A stretch of 64,000 bases of DNA from a bacterium (GTDB lineage: Bacteria; Zixibacteria; MSB-5A5; WJJR01). A program made the translations under genes and the position numbers. The stretch spans positions 1-64,000 of the forward strand of contig JAKAKI010000057.1 of assembly GCA_021813505.1 (NCBI GenBank), written 5' to 3'. This document shows positions 63,222 to 64,000 of the stretch, piece after piece. The notes below the pieces were generated by a model. That model had not been told where the DNA came from. It was given only the letters and a program-made list of their open reading frames with translations, and made no database searches. The stretch's first letter is position 1. Each line of letters starts with the position of its first letter.

Positions 63222-63336
63222 TCCTCGCTGGGGCAGCCACTTTAATGGTGGCCAAAGAACCCGCAATATCGTAAACAAAGGTCTGGGATGATCGTTTGCG
63301 GGGCAGGACACAGGTACTGCCCTGAGCATCAGAACA

Positions 63337-64000
63337 ATGATTGGCGAGAAGATCAAACAGTATGAAATCACCGCCCGCCTCGGCGCCGGGGGCATGGGGG
63401 AAGTTTACCTCGCCACCGATACCAGGCTGGGCCGCCAGGTGGCCTTAAAGTTCCTGCCCCGGGAATTCGCCACCGACCCTGACCGCCGTAAACGATTGGA
63501 ACTGGAAGCACGGTCGGCCTCCTCGCTCGACCATCCGAACATCCTCACGATCTACGATATCGATGAGTCCGATGGGCGTCCGTTCATCGCCATGGCGTAT
63601 GTGGAGGGATCGACCCTTAAGGAAAAGACCGCCACGGGCCGTCTGCCGCAGGATGAAGCGATCCGGTATGGCATCCAGATCGCATCCGGATTGGCGGCCG
63701 CCCATGCGCGCGGAATCGTCCATCGCGATGTGAAACCCGACAATGTCATGATTGGAACTGACGACCGTGCGCGGCTGGCCGATTTCGGGCTGGCAAGACT
63801 CAAGGAATCATCGGGGTTGACAGAGCGCGGGAGTACGGTGGGTACAGTCGGATACATGTCCCCCGAACAGGTCCAGGGGATGCCGGTGGATGCCCGGTCT
63901 GACGTCTTCTCCCTCGGGATCGTTCTCTATGAGCTCCTGACCGGTCGCAAGCCGTTCGCGGCCGAGCATGCGGCGGCGGCACTTTACTCGATCGTGCACG
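63337..64000 (+). CDS. Ser/Thr protein kinase, N-terminal part (runs off the window)
   Basis: 221 codons from ATG 63337 to the window end. Hanks-type kinase subdomains in order: LGAGGMGEVYLA (P-loop), VALKFLP (ATP Lys), HRDVKPDNV (catalytic loop with Asp), ADFGLARL (DFG), GTVGYMSPEQ (activation segment/APE-like) and SDVFSLGIVLYELLTG. Bacterial PknB-type. C-terminal domains lie beyond the window. Confidence 0.95.
   Translation, partial: MIGEKIKQYEITARLGAGGMGEVYLATDTRLGRQVALKFLPREFATDPDRRKRLELEARSASSLDHPNILTIYDIDESDGRPFIAMAYVEGSTLKEKTATGRLPQDEAIRYGIQIASGLAAAHARGIVHRDVKPDNVMIGTDDRARLADFGLARLKESSGLTERGSTVGTVGYMSPEQVQGMPVDARSDVFSLGIVLYELLTGRKPFAAEHAAAALYSIVH

Noticed and set aside
63234-63250. 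Short inverted repeat GCCACTTTAATGGTGGC after the aminotransferase gene
   Set aside because: Imperfect and without a T-run; not strong enough to call a terminator.

Overview
The window is about 64 kb of high-GC (roughly 60 percent by eye), densely coded bacterial DNA. No 16S rRNA gene is present, so the source can only be inferred. Outer-membrane beta-barrel proteins, lipoproteins, YajC, heptose and lipid-carrier genes point to a diderm. A GWxTD-domain lipoprotein, a dockerin-bearing secreted protein and a C-terminal FlgD-like/T9SS-type sorting domain together suggest an uncultivated FCB-group lineage (Zixibacteria-like). That assignment is inference, not proof.

Layout. 1-11.5 kb: a large secreted dockerin protein, a poly-gamma-glutamate hydrolase, an alpha/beta hydrolase, a PstS-like binding protein beside a hybrid histidine kinase, two envelope proteins and a cupredoxin. 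11.6-15.6 kb: an mprF-acvB operon (aminoacyl-phosphatidylglycerol synthesis/flipping plus the predicted hydrolase), overlapping by GTGA. 16-18.4 kb: a radical SAM protein and a compact, lower-GC type II restriction-modification pair (BstYI/BglII-like nuclease plus beta-class methyltransferase). 18.5-25.6 kb, mostly minus strand: RNase G, a DUF559 nuclease gene between two direct repeats, fmt-def, yajC, tgt, then an outer-membrane protein and a DtxR-type regulator with matching 16-bp dyads upstream of each. 26-35.6 kb: small envelope proteins, RlmI, a ferritin-like protein, leucyl aminopeptidase, a glycosyltransferase, tRNA-Arg and a ROK sugar kinase. 35.8-47.7 kb: a 1,251-residue flavin/Fe-S oxidoreductase, a membrane spermidine-synthase-like protein, the GWxTD lipoprotein, a cytidylate-kinase-like protein and a GT-C membrane glycosyltransferase. 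47.8-52.6 kb: tRNA-Leu, -Pro, -Arg and -His interleaved with smpB, a lipoprotein, murI, rdgB and a collagen-like lipoprotein. 52.6-64 kb: LemA and DUF2207, a Fic protein with strong promoter palindromes, rlmN, a response regulator, an envelope run (uppP, GT9, gmhB), an aminotransferase and the start of a Ser/Thr kinase.

The most unusual aspect is the intergenic DNA. At least eight kinds of palindromic or direct repeat occupy most gaps over about 100 bp. One GC-rich palindrome family occurs seven times. One element folds as a T-shaped structure, one forms a 157-bp tandem array next to a tRNA, one has become part of a lipoprotein reading frame, and one flanks the DUF559 nuclease on both sides. 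Several otherwise different families share the word CTTGTCCGC.

Starts were chosen by ribosome binding site, homologous N-termini as remembered, and overlap with neighbours. No database search was possible; family names rest on motifs read directly from the translations.
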